Origin: Paracoccus denitrificans
GTDB lineage: Bacteria; Pseudomonadota; Alphaproteobacteria; Rhodobacterales; Rhodobacteraceae
Assembly (NCBI RefSeq): GCF_900100045.1
Contig: NZ_FNEA01000030.1
Location: 1-51,856 of the forward strand
Reading direction: 5' to 3'
Length of the DNA: 51,856 nucleotides
How positions within the stretch are numbered: the first letter of the stretch is position 1; every line of letters starts with the position of its first letter. Below the pieces are notes generated by a model. The model ran no database searches. It was not told the origin of the DNA and was given only the letters and a program-made list of their open reading frames with translations. Shown one piece after another: positions 9,016-17,417 of this stretch. The translations under genes were made by a program, and so were the position numbers.

Positions 9016-9405
9016 ATGCGTATCACTCAGGGCTGCTTTTCCTTTCTGCCCGACCTGACGGACGAGCAGATCCGCGACCAGGTCGAATACATCCTGTCGC
9101 GCGACTGGGCGGTCGGGATCGAGTTCACCGACGAACCCCATCCCCGCAACACCTATTGGGAGATGTGGGGCAATCCGATGTTCGACCTCAAGGACGCCAA
9201 GGGCGTGATGATGGAGCTGGACGAATGCCGCAAGGCGCATGGCGACAGCTATATCCGCATCAACGCCTTCGACAGCACGCGGGGATGGGAGACGGTGATG
9301 ATGTCCTTCATCGTCAACCGCCCGAAATCGGAGCCCGGCTTCAGGACATGGCGGATGGAGGCCGACGGCCGGCATATCCGCTATACGCATGAGCTGGTCG
9401 GCTGA
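9016..9405 (+). CDS. cbbS: RuBisCO small subunit, form IC
   Basis: Small subunit completing the L8S8 hexadecamer with CbbL. The 129-residue protein starts MRITQGCFSFLPDLTDEQI, characteristic of red-type small subunits, and has the conserved PRNTYWEMWGNPMFDL and Y-x-R-x-NAFD segments. The C-terminal stretch PGFRTWRMEADGR forms the hairpin extension that distinguishes this type from green-type small subunits (family knowledge). A GGGAGG ribosome site lies between the cbbL stop and the ATG. Confidence 0.97.
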   Translation: MRITQGCFSFLPDLTDEQIRDQVEYILSRDWAVGIEFTDEPHPRNTYWEMWGNPMFDLKDAKGVMMELDECRKAHGDSYIRINAFDSTRGWETVMMSFIVNRPKSEPGFRTWRMEADGRHIRYTHELVG

Positions 9406-9420
9406 TGGCATGGCCGGACC

Positions 9421-9463
9421 GGGGGGCCGTCTGCCCCCCGGACCCCCCGAGAGTATTTGGAAA
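9421..9463 (+). repeat. C-rich hairpin element between cbbS and cbbX
   Basis: GGGGGG at 9421-9426 can pair with CCCCCC at 9434-9439 over a 7-nt loop, followed by a second C6 tract and GAGAGTATTTGGAAAA. This C-rich hairpin plus GTATTTGG tail resembles an intergenic sequence that recurs widely in Rhodobacteraceae genomes (recalled knowledge). Only this one copy was found in the window. Placed inside an operon, it could attenuate cbbX relative to cbbLS or stabilise the upstream message. Confidence 0.5.
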
Positions 9464-9477
9464 ACGGAGAAAGGCCG

Positions 9478-10404
9478 ATGGACGGCGATATGGGCGAGAA
9501 GCTGGCGACCGTGGACCTGAAGGCCGAGTATGAATCCTCGGGCGTGCGTGAGATCCTGGACGAGCTGGACCGGGAGCTGATCGGCCTGGCCCCGGTCAAG
9601 GAACGCATCCGCGAGACGGCGGCGCTGTTGCTGGTCGACCGGGCGCGGCGCGACCTGGGGCTGGCCTACGAGACGCCGACCCTGCACATGAGCTTTACCG
9701 GCAATCCCGGCACCGGCAAGACCACCGTGGCGCTGAAGATGGCGGGGCTGCTGCATCGCCTCGGCTATGTGCGCAAGGGCCATCTGGTCAGCGTCACCCG
9801 CGACGACCTGGTCGGGCAATATATCGGCCATACCGCGCCCAAGACCAAGGAAGTGCTGAAGAAGGCCATGGGGGGCGTGCTGTTCATCGACGAGGCCTAT
9901 TACCTCTACAAGCCCGACAACGAGCGCGACTATGGCCAGGAGGCGATCGAGATCCTGCTGCAGGTGATGGAGAACAACCGCGACGACCTGGTCGTCATCA
10001 TGGCCGGCTATGCCGACCGGATGGACCGCTTCTTTGCCGCCAATCCGGGCTTTCGGTCGCGCATCGCCCATCACATCGAATTCCCCGACTATACCGACGA
10101 GGAACTGGCGCGGATCTCGGCCTCGATGCTGGAGAACCAGGGCTATGCCCTCGACGAGGGCGGGCGGCTGGCGATGGAGGACTATATCCGCCTGCGCCGC
10201 GACCAGCCGCATTTCGCCAATGCGCGCTCGATCCGCAATGCACTGGACCGGGCGCGGCTGCGACAGGCCAACCGGCTGTTTTCCGGCGATGCGCCGGTGG
10301 ATGCGCAGGCGCTATCGACCATCACCGAGGCCGATATCCGCGCAAGCCGGGTGTTCTCGGGCGGGCTCGACATCGACGGCAGCCGCCGGGTGGACGCGGA
10401 CTGA
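9478..10404 (+). CDS. cbbX: RuBisCO activase CbbX (AAA+)
   Basis: AAA+ ATPase that remodels inhibited red-type RuBisCO by pulling on the CbbL C-terminus; it works as a ring activated by RuBP. Walker A GNPGTGKTT lies at residues 75-83 and Walker B ending in D138-E139 (VLFIDEAYY). An arginine finger region FRSRIAHH follows. The 308-residue length matches known CbbX. I chose the ATG after GGAGAAAGG; a TTG 21 bases earlier lies within the C-rich hairpin element and is not convincing. Last gene of the cbb operon; the terminator lies about 90 bp downstream. Confidence 0.95.
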   Translation: MDGDMGEKLATVDLKAEYESSGVREILDELDRELIGLAPVKERIRETAALLLVDRARRDLGLAYETPTLHMSFTGNPGTGKTTVALKMAGLLHRLGYVRKGHLVSVTRDDLVGQYIGHTAPKTKEVLKKAMGGVLFIDEAYYLYKPDNERDYGQEAIEILLQVMENNRDDLVVIMAGYADRMDRFFAANPGFRSRIAHHIEFPDYTDEELARISASMLENQGYALDEGGRLAMEDYIRLRRDQPHFANARSIRNALDRARLRQANRLFSGDAPVDAQALSTITEADIRASRVFSGGLDIDGSRRVDAD

Positions 10405-10493
10405 CCGGGACGCCGCTGTCGCAACCGTGACAGCATGCCGCCCCGCCCGGCACCGATCAGGGGTTGAACGGGCGGCACGGGGCGCCATGTTGG

Positions 10494-10526
10494 AAGGGAC
10501 CGTTAAGGTCGCTAACGACCCTTTTT
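10494..10526 (+). terminator. rho-independent terminator of the cbb operon
   Basis: AAGGG...CGTTA on the left can pair with TAACG...CCCTT on the right, with a nested GGTCG-CTAA-CGACC hairpin (10507-10520), followed by a run of five T residues. It is the clearest factor-independent terminator in the window. The rest of 10405-10682 shows no gene that I can support. Confidence 0.75.
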
Positions 10527-10682
10527 CGACAGGTTGAACAGTGAAACGGCTTGGCTCTGACGACGATGCGATGCGGGTGGTCCCGGCATCGGGGACGCCC
10601 CGGCGGCTATCCGCGCCGCGGCCCGGACAAGGCGGGACGGGGGTCGGCGGACGGCCCACTCGTTTCGTCGCAGGGTTCTGAC

Positions 10683-10847
10683 ATGGCCCGCTCCTTCCTG
10701 CCCACGGTTTGCCCGCAATGCGGACGCGACGTGCCGCGCGCCGCCGCCCGGCGCTGCCCGATCTGCCATGCGCCTTTCGATCCGCCCTTCCAGGGCGAAG
10801 CCGAGCGGCCTTCCCACGAACCGGGCGGTCGCCGGGAGGATACCTGA
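10683..10847 (+). CDS. small zinc-ribbon protein
   Basis: A 54-residue product with CPQC near residue 10 and CPIC about 12 residues further on, a four-cysteine zinc-ribbon arrangement, with little else but a basic/proline-rich tail. Start ATG follows an AGGG stretch. It is isolated: after the cbb terminator and 33 bp from the end of the convergent qhpG. No function can be assigned. The paired CxxC knuckles argue that it is translated, but its size leaves real doubt. Confidence 0.5.
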   Translation: MARSFLPTVCPQCGRDVPRAAARRCPICHAPFDPPFQGEAERPSHEPGGRREDT

Positions 10848-10880
10848 CGCACCTTGCAGGCCGGCCTTCGCAACGGCCTT

Positions 10881-12131
10881 TCAGGCTGCGCTGGCGGGCC
10901 AGGGGGCGATTTCGGACAACAACTTCCGGGCAAGGGCGGGAGCCGCGCCGCCCCATCGCGCCTGCAGCGCCGCTTCGCCGCCCCGCTGCCAGAGGCGCCA
11001 GACCTCGGGTGCGGGGATCGCGCCGAACCAGCCGATGCCGCCGGGCGAGCGGGGGGTGCAGAGCAACTCGCGCTCGGCCAGCAATCCGTCCTCGACCAGG
11101 ATGGCGGGCTCGATCCGGGGCGCGGTCGGTGCGATGAGCGGGTGATCGTCGGGAAAGTCCCGGCGTGCCGACCAGAAGGGCGCGTCGCGAAAGCGGGTCT
11201 CGGCGCGCAGGAAGTCGCGGCCGACGCGCATCTGGTGCAGGCTGCTCTCCCAGGCGCGGCGGATCAGGAAGCGGCGGCATAGCGGACCTGATCCCGGCCG
11301 GGCGGCCAGGGTGCGGCGGACGGCGGCGACGGCCAGCGCACTCGATACCGCCCAGAACTGGCCATGCCCCGACAGCGGGTCCATCGCGGCAAAGGCATCG
11401 CCGACGCGCAACAGCGCCAGGTCCGCGACCGGGGCCGGCAGCCGCGGCGCCGCTTCGCGCGCCAGCACCGGGCCCGCCGGTGCGGCGCAAAGCGCGGGCT
11501 CGGCCTCGACGAGCGCGGCCAGGAGCCGTGCCTGCGGGTCGCCCTCGCCCGCCGCATCCAGCATGGCCTGCGCCCAGACCCGGCCATCGGGCAGCGCCAC
11601 GCGCCAGAGCCAGCCCCGCGCAAAGGCGGTCAGCCGGATGCCGGGGGGCAGCGCCGCCCGGACCCAGCCCGACAGGGCCACCGTCGCGGGCGCCCGCCCG
11701 GCCGTTGCCGGCGCATTGCGACCGCGCGCATCGATCACCAGCGGGGCATGAAGCCGCCGGCCGTCAGACAGCACGGCACCACCCGCCTCGGGCCTGCCGC
11801 TGGCGACGACCGGCACCGCACCGGCGGCCACCGCCGCTTGCCGCAGATGCGCATCCAGCGCACCGCGCAGCACCACATGTTCCGCATTGCTGTCGCTGAT
11901 CCCCGCCCAATCCACCTGCCGCCGCAAGGGCCCGTGGGTATGGGCAAAGCCGCGCAGCAACCCTTGCTGCGCCAGCCAGCGATGCAGGCGCGGGCTGAGC
12001 CCCTCGATCCGCGGGCGCTGGCGGTCGGGATCGACCAGCAGCACGCCCAGCCCCTCGCGCGCCGCAAGCCAGGCCGAAACGGCGCCCGCAGGCCCGCCCC
12101 CCAGCACGATCAGATCGGCATGGCGTGTCAT
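10881..12131 (-). CDS. qhpG: FAD-dependent monooxygenase QhpG, CTQ biogenesis
   Basis: Flavoprotein monooxygenase of the tryptophan-halogenase/PHBH-like class. In Paracoccus denitrificans QhpG is known to hydroxylate the tryptophan of the cross-linked QhpC peptide on the way to cysteine tryptophylquinone. The 416-residue protein opens with the dinucleotide-binding motif LGGGPAGA (residues 10-17) preceded by a beta strand. The second FAD motif GDAFAAMDPLSGHGQ lies in the middle (DP-x-S-G-x-G). The ATG gives a clean Rossmann start. It diverges from qhpA across a 210-bp gap that contains the putative QhpR operator, so both directions may be co-regulated. Assignment rests on the fold plus the qhp context. 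Confidence 0.88.
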   Translation of the reverse strand: MTRHADLIVLGGGPAGAVSAWLAAREGLGVLLVDPDRQRPRIEGLSPRLHRWLAQQGLLRGFAHTHGPLRRQVDWAGISDSNAEHVVLRGALDAHLRQAAVAAGAVPVVASGRPEAGGAVLSDGRRLHAPLVIDARGRNAPATAGRAPATVALSGWVRAALPPGIRLTAFARGWLWRVALPDGRVWAQAMLDAAGEGDPQARLLAALVEAEPALCAAPAGPVLAREAAPRLPAPVADLALLRVGDAFAAMDPLSGHGQFWAVSSALAVAAVRRTLAARPGSGPLCRRFLIRRAWESSLHQMRVGRDFLRAETRFRDAPFWSARRDFPDDHPLIAPTAPRIEPAILVEDGLLAERELLCTPRSPGGIGWFGAIPAPEVWRLWQRGGEAALQARWGGAAPALARKLLSEIAPWPASAA

Positions 12132-12199
12132 TCCGGTCCCCCGCGTTGGTCCATCGCCGCTGCGACAATGAGCAGTCTGGCCTCGCATCGGGGGCGATA

Positions 12200-12265
12200 C
12201 CTGACATTTCCGGCCAGAGTGGCGCGCCGCGACGATTGGCCGCGTCTTTGGCCGGGAATGACAAG
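12200..12265. promoter_or_regulatory. putative QhpR operator upstream of qhpA
   Basis: Two 19-bp half-sites face each other: CCTGACATTTCCGGCCAGA (12200-12218) and TTTGGCCGGGAATGACAAG (12247-12265), whose reverse complement matches the first at 15 of 19 positions, with 28 bp between. The same arrangement occurs upstream of the aldehyde dehydrogenase gene. It lies 77 bp before the qhpA start and 68 bp before the divergent qhpG start. QhpR as the binder is inference from locus context. Confidence 0.6.
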
Positions 12266-12341
12266 AACGCCGCCGCGCCCGGCGCTTTTCTGGACGGCGA
12301 AGCAATCGGGCCCCGCCCGGCCAGCCAGAGGAAAACGCCAG

Positions 12342-13880
12342 ATGAAGCCATTCACCCGAACCGCGCTGGTCTCTGTCTCCGCCCTCGCCTTCGCCGCGCC
12401 GGTCCTTGCGGTGACGGGCGAGGAGGTGCTGCAGAACGCCTGCGCCGCCTGCCATGTCCAGCACGAGGACGGCCGATGGGAGCGCATCGACGCCGCGCGC
12501 AAGACGCCGGAAGGCTGGGACATGACCGTCACGCGGATGATGCGCAACCACGGCGTCGCGCTGGAACCCGAGGAGCGCGCCGCCATCGTGCGCCACCTCT
12601 CGGACACGCGCGGCCTGAGCCTGGCCGAGACCGAGGAGCGCCGCTATATCCTGGAACGCGAGCCGGTGGCCTGGGACGAGGGCCCCGACACGTCGATGAC
12701 CCAGACCTGCGGCCGCTGCCATTCCTATGCCCGCGTCGCGCTGCAACGCCGCACGCCCGAGGACTGGAAGCATCTGGTCAACTTCCACCTGGGCCAGTTC
12801 CCGACGCTGGAATACCAGGCGCTGGCGCGGGACCGCGACTGGTGGGGCATCGCGCAGGCCGAGATCATCCCCTTCCTTGCCAGGACCTATCCGCTGGGCG
12901 AGGCGCCGGACGCCTATGCCGACGACGCCTCGGGCGCCTATGTGCTGGCCGGACGGCAGCCGGGGCGCGGCGATTATACCGGCCGGCTGGTGCTGAAGAA
13001 GGCAGGCGAGGATTACGAGGTGACCATGACCCTCGACTTCGCCGATGGCAGCCGGAGCTTTTCCGGCACCGGCCGCATCCTCGGCGCCGGCGAATGGCGA
13101 GCGACGCTGAGCGACGGGACGGTGACCATTCGCCAGATCTTTGCCCTGCAGGACGGCCGCTTCTCGGGCCGCTGGCACGACGCGGACAGCGACGTGATCG
13201 GCGGGCGGCTGGCAGCGGTCAAGGCGGATGCCGCGCCGCAGGTGCTGGCGGTCGCGCCCGCGCGGCTGAAGATCGGCGAGGAAACGCAGCTCCGCGTCGC
13301 TGGCACCGGGCTGGGCAGCGACCTGACCCTGCCCGAAGGCGTCGCCGGCAGCGTCGAAAGCGCCGGGAACGGCGTGACCGTGCTGAAGCTGACCGCCACC
13401 GGCACGCCCGGGCCGGTCAGCCTGGAATTGGGCGGGCAAAAGGTCGATCTGGTGGCCTATGACCGGCCCGACCGCATCAGCATCGTGCCCGACCTGACCA
13501 TCGCCCGCATCGGCGGCAATGGCGGCCCGATCCCCAAGGTGCCGGCCCAGTTCGAGGCGATGGGCTGGCTGAACGGCCCAGACGGCCAACCCGGGACCGG
13601 CGACGACATCGCCCTTGGCGCCTTTCCGGCCAGTTGGGCCACAGACAATTTCGACGAGGAGGCGGAAAAGATGCAGGACGCGAAATATGCGGGCTCCATC
13701 GACGACACCGGCCTGTTCACGCCGGCCGAGGCCGGGCCGAACCCTGAACGCCCGATGCAGACCAACAATGCCGGCAACCTGAAGGTGATCGCCACCGTCG
13801 ATGCCGAAGGCGAGCCGCTGAGTGCCGAGGCGCATCTTTATGCGACGGTGCAGCGCTTCGTCGATGCGCCGATCCGGTGA
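12342..13880 (+). CDS. qhpA: quinohemoprotein amine dehydrogenase alpha subunit
   Basis: Diheme-containing alpha subunit of periplasmic quinohemoprotein amine dehydrogenase, which oxidises primary amines such as n-butylamine and passes electrons to a c-type cytochrome or cupredoxin. A Sec signal peptide ends at residue 23 (...AAPVLA), leaving 489 residues. Heme c motifs CAACH (C34-H38) and CGRCH (C123-H127) are in the N-terminal cytochrome domain. The rest forms the all-beta domains known from the QHNDH structure. The ATG follows GAGGAAAA. Its stop is 4 bp before qhpD, beginning a tightly packed A-D-C-B-E-F operon. Probably amine-inducible through QhpR. Confidence 0.93.
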   Translation: MKPFTRTALVSVSALAFAAPVLAVTGEEVLQNACAACHVQHEDGRWERIDAARKTPEGWDMTVTRMMRNHGVALEPEERAAIVRHLSDTRGLSLAETEERRYILEREPVAWDEGPDTSMTQTCGRCHSYARVALQRRTPEDWKHLVNFHLGQFPTLEYQALARDRDWWGIAQAEIIPFLARTYPLGEAPDAYADDASGAYVLAGRQPGRGDYTGRLVLKKAGEDYEVTMTLDFADGSRSFSGTGRILGAGEWRATLSDGTVTIRQIFALQDGRFSGRWHDADSDVIGGRLAAVKADAAPQVLAVAPARLKIGEETQLRVAGTGLGSDLTLPEGVAGSVESAGNGVTVLKLTATGTPGPVSLELGGQKVDLVAYDRPDRISIVPDLTIARIGGNGGPIPKVPAQFEAMGWLNGPDGQPGTGDDIALGAFPASWATDNFDEEAEKMQDAKYAGSIDDTGLFTPAEAGPNPERPMQTNNAGNLKVIATVDAEGEPLSAEAHLYATVQRFVDAPIR

Positions 13881-13884
13881 CGCC

Positions 13885-15342
13885 ATGGGAGCCCTGACCC
13901 TGATCCGCCACAACGCCCACCGCGTCGATGTCGACGGCCACGCCATGCTGATGCATGTGCCGACGACCAGCCTGTTCGAACTCGACGGCGTGGCGCGCGA
14001 CGTCTACGACCTGTTCCGGCGGGCGCCCGCCGTCGACCCCGACCTGATGCGCGCCGAGCTTGGCCCGCGCCACGGCCCCGACACGCTGTCGGAATGCCTG
14101 CAAAGCTTTCTGGCACTGGACATCCTGCGCAATGCCGAGGCGGCGGACATTCCGCGCCCGGTGGTGAAGGTCGAGGAGATCCCCCTCTCGACCATCATCC
14201 TGAACGTCAACACCGGCTGCAACCTGGCCTGCACCTATTGCTACAAGGAGGACCTGACCACGCCCGCCAAGGGCCAGAAGATGGGCTTCGAGACGGCGAA
14301 GGCCAGTTTCGAGCTGCTGCTGAAACAGGCCCATGCGCGCGACCGGGTGAACGTGGTGTTCTTCGGCGGCGAGCCGCTGTCCAACATGCCGCTGATCCGC
14401 GAGCTGGTGGCCTATGCCAGGCCGCGCGCGGCAGAGTTGGGCAAGGCGGTCGATTTCTCGCTGACCACCAATGCCACGCTGCTGACGCCGGAACTGGTGG
14501 ACTGGTTCGACGCGCATCGCTTTGCGCTGACGGTCAGCATGGACGGGCCCAAGGCGCTGCACGACGCGAACCGCAAGACGGTGGGCGGCAAGGGCACCTA
14601 CGACCTGGTGGCGCGCAACGTGCGGATGCTGCTTTCGCGCTATCGCTCGCGCCCCGTGGGCGGGCGGGTGACGCTGACCCGCGGCGTGACCGACGTGATC
14701 GGCATCCACGATCATCTGAAGAACGAGCTGGGCTTTCACGAGGTCGGCTTCGGCCCGGCGACCTCGGGGCCGATCGCGGTCTTCAACCTCGACGCCGAGG
14801 CGTTGAAGCGCGCCTTCGAGGACATGAAGACGCTCGGCCGGCGCTATGTCGAGGCCGCCTGCCGGGGCGAGAACATCGGCTTTTCCAACATGCACCAACT
14901 GCTGACCGACATCGCGCAGGGCACCAAGAAGGCCGTGCCCTGCGGCGCCGGGCTGGGGATGCTGGCGGTGGACAAGGATGGGGAGCTGCATCTGTGCCAC
15001 CGCTTCGTCGGCTCGAACCAGCCGACCTATGGCAATGTCGCCAAGGGCATCGACATCCCCAAGCTCGCCGGCTTCATCGAGACCGCGCAGGACCGCAGCG
15101 CCTATGGCTGCAAGACCTGCCGGATACGCTCGATCTGCGCCGGCGGCTGCTATCACGAAAGCTATGCGCGGCAGGGCGATCCCTTCGCGCCGGTCTGGCA
15201 CTATTGCGACCTGATGCGCGACTGGGTGGATTTCGGCATCGAATCCTATGTCCGCATCATGCAGGCCAACCCGTCCTTCTTCCGCAGCCAGTTGGAGCCC
15301 CGGATCGCCCGGTCCGGCACAGCAAGGGAGGTTCTCCAATGA
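13885..15342 (+). CDS. qhpD: radical SAM peptide cross-linking enzyme QhpD
   Basis: Radical S-adenosylmethionine enzyme that installs the three Cys-to-Asp/Glu thioether links in QhpC before export (known for the Paracoccus enzyme); cytoplasmic. The 4Fe-4S motif CNLACTYC is at residues 112-119. An N-terminal segment of about 100 residues resembles a RiPP recognition element ([20 protein letters not shown]). The C-terminal SPASM-type region has CGAG...C-x-HRF and [17 protein letters not shown], supplying ligands for auxiliary clusters. 485 residues. Its stop overlaps the qhpC start (ATGA), so enzyme and substrate are translationally coupled. Confidence 0.95.
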
Positions 15343-15671
15343 AACATCTGACGCCCGCCAATGCCAAGGCAAAGGCCTTTGTCGAAGCCGAGGCCGAGGG
15401 CCGCGAGGAGGAGGTCGTGGCGATGAATGCGCTGGTCGGCTGCACCACCTCGTTCGATCCCGGCTGGGAGGTGGACGCCTTCGGCGCCGTCTCGAACCTG
15501 TGCCAGCCGATGGAGGCCGACCTTTACGGCTGCGCCGATCCCTGCTGGTGGCCGGCGCAGGTGGCCGACACGCTGAACACCTATCCGAACTGGAGCGCCG
15601 GCGCCGACGACGTCATGCAGGACTGGCGCAAGCTGCAATCGGTCTTCCCCGAAACGAAAGGCTCGTCGTGA
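15339..15671 (+). CDS. qhpC: QHNDH gamma subunit precursor, CTQ-bearing
   Basis: Ribosomally made, heavily modified catalytic subunit. The 110 residues divide into a 28-residue Lys/Glu-rich leader ending EEVVA and an 82-residue core starting MNALVGC. In core numbering every modified position is present: C7-E16, C27-D33 and C41-D49 for the three thioether bridges, and C37 plus W43 for cysteine tryptophylquinone. D33, known as a catalytic base candidate, is also retained. The leader is not a Sec signal; it is removed by QhpE. Start overlaps the qhpD stop and the stop overlaps qhpB (TGATG). Confidence 0.96.
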
Positions 15672-16747
15672 TGCGCAAATCGCTTATGCTCCTGGCATCC
15701 GCCGCGGCGATGCTGGCCGGCCCCGCGCTGGCGCGCGACTACATCCTGGCCCCGGCGCGGCCCGACAAGCTGGTCGTGATCGATACCGAGAAGATGGCGG
15801 TGGACAAGGTCATCACCATCGCCGATGCCGGCCCGACCCCCATGGTGCCGATGGTCGCGCCGGGCGGCAGGATCGCCTATGCCACGGTCAACAAGTCCGA
15901 AAGCCTGGTCAAGATCGACCTTGTGACCGGAGAGACGCTGGGCCGCATCGACCTGTCCACCCCCGAGGAACGGGTGAAAAGCCTGTTCGGCGCCGCACTG
16001 TCGCCCGATGGCAAGACGCTGGCCATCTATGAAAGCCCGGTCAGGCTGGAGCTGACGCATTTCGAGGTCCAGCCCACCCGCGTCGCCCTTTACGATGCCG
16101 AGACGCTTTCGCGGCGCAAGGCGTTCGAGGCGCCGCGCCAGATCACCATGCTCGCCTGGGCGCGGGACGGCTCGAAGCTCTACGGGCTTGGCCGCGACCT
16201 GCATGTCATGGACCCCGAGGCCGGCACGCTGGTCGAGGACAAGCCGATCCAGAGCTGGGAGGCCGAGACCTATGCCCAACCCGACGTGCTGGCGGTCTGG
16301 AACCAGCACGAAAGCTCGGGCGTGATGGCGACGCCCTTCTACACCGCGCGCAAGGACATCGACCCGGCCGACCCGACGGCCTATCGCACCGGGCTGCTGA
16401 CCATGGACCTGGAAACCGGCGAGATGGCGATGCGCGAGGTCCGCATCATGGACGTGTTCTATTTCTCGACCGCGGTGAATCCGGCCAAGACCCGCGCCTT
16501 CGGCGCCTATAACGTGCTGGAAAGCTTCGATCTGGAAAAGAACGCCTCGATCAAGCGGGTGCCGCTGCCGCACAGCTATTATTCGGTGAACGTCTCGACC
16601 GACGGCAGCACGGTCTGGCTGGGCGGCGCGCTTGGCGACCTTGCCGCCTATGACGCCGAGACGCTGGAGAAGAAGGGCCAGGTCGACCTGCCCGGCAACG
16701 CCTCGATGTCGCTGGCCTCGGTGCGGCTGTTCACGCGGGACGAATGA
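15671..16747 (+). CDS. qhpB: quinohemoprotein amine dehydrogenase beta subunit
   Basis: Seven-bladed beta-propeller subunit that packs against the gamma subunit in the periplasmic alpha-beta-gamma enzyme. A 21-residue signal peptide ([21 protein letters not shown]) leaves a 337-residue mature chain. Repeated strand patterns such as DKLVVIDTEKM, AYATVNKSESLVKIDLVTG and VALYDAETL are propeller blades. The ATG overlaps the qhpC stop by one base; a GTG three bases earlier is in frame but less likely. qhpE begins one base after its stop. Confidence 0.93.
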   Translation: MRKSLMLLASAAAMLAGPALARDYILAPARPDKLVVIDTEKMAVDKVITIADAGPTPMVPMVAPGGRIAYATVNKSESLVKIDLVTGETLGRIDLSTPEERVKSLFGAALSPDGKTLAIYESPVRLELTHFEVQPTRVALYDAETLSRRKAFEAPRQITMLAWARDGSKLYGLGRDLHVMDPEAGTLVEDKPIQSWEAETYAQPDVLAVWNQHESSGVMATPFYTARKDIDPADPTAYRTGLLTMDLETGEMAMREVRIMDVFYFSTAVNPAKTRAFGAYNVLESFDLEKNASIKRVPLPHSYYSVNVSTDGSTVWLGGALGDLAAYDAETLEKKGQVDLPGNASMSLASVRLFTRDE

Positions 16748-16748
16748 C

Positions 16749-17417
16749 ATGCTGCGGGTGGGGGTGATCGACAGCGGCCCCGGCCCCGATGACCGGGCCG
16801 AGGACGCCCGCGTCTTCATGGCCGACGGCTCGGCCATCCCCGCCCGGCCCGACCGGCTGGGCCACGGCACCGCCGTCGCCGCGATCATCCGCCGCGCCTG
16901 TCCGGGCGCGGCGATCATCCATGCGCAGGTCTTCGACGACCGGCCGGTGACCAGCGCGTTGCGCGTCGCCGCCGCGCTGCGCTGGTTCGGCGCCATGGGC
17001 GAGGCGCGGCCCCAGGTGATCTGCATGAGCCTGGGCCTTGCCGCCGACCGCGCGCCGCTGCGCCGGGCCTGCGAGGCGCTGGTGGCCGGCGGCGCGGTGC
17101 TGGTCGCGGCGCATCCGGCCCGTGGCGCGCCCTGCTTTCCCGCGGCCTATCCCGGCGTGATCGCCGCCACCGGCGATGCGCGCTGCGGCTGGGATGATCT
17201 GTCGCAACTCGCCCCGGCGCTGTTCGGCGCCTGGTGCAACTCGCCCGAGCACGGCCCGCCCGGCATGGGCGGCGCCAGCCTGGGCGCGGCGCGCATCGCC
17301 GGCCATCTGGCGGCGATCATGGCAAGGACGGGGCGGCTCGACGAGCCTGCCGCCATCGCCGCGCTGGCGGCGCGCGCAATCCATCACGGCCCGGAACGGA
17401 AATGCGGCCATGGATAG
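16749..17417 (+). CDS. qhpE: subtilisin-like protease QhpE
   Basis: Small serine protease of the S8 family that cleaves the 28-residue leader from cross-linked QhpC (known role in Paracoccus). The whole 222-residue product is a minimal subtilase core with no signal peptide or prodomain, so it works in the cytoplasm. The catalytic triad is visible as D8 (VIDSG), H39 (GHGTAVA) and S177 (GGASLGAARIAG). An oxyanion-hole asparagine is not obvious at the expected spot between H and S. The stop lies 8 bases inside qhpF. Confidence 0.92.
   Translation: MLRVGVIDSGPGPDDRAEDARVFMADGSAIPARPDRLGHGTAVAAIIRRACPGAAIIHAQVFDDRPVTSALRVAAALRWFGAMGEARPQVICMSLGLAADRAPLRRACEALVAGGAVLVAAHPARGAPCFPAAYPGVIAATGDARCGWDDLSQLAPALFGAWCNSPEHGPPGMGGASLGAARIAGHLAAIMARTGRLDEPAAIAALAARAIHHGPERKCGHG

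Noticed and set aside
9457..9477. A TTG start for CbbX 21 bases upstream
   Set aside because: It falls inside the C-rich hairpin element, and the ATG with GGAGAAAGG upstream gives the standard CbbX N-terminus.
10551..10682. A longer N-terminus for the zinc-ribbon protein starting from TTG
   Set aside because: The extension has no motif, and the later ATG is closer to the cysteine knuckles and has an AGGG site.
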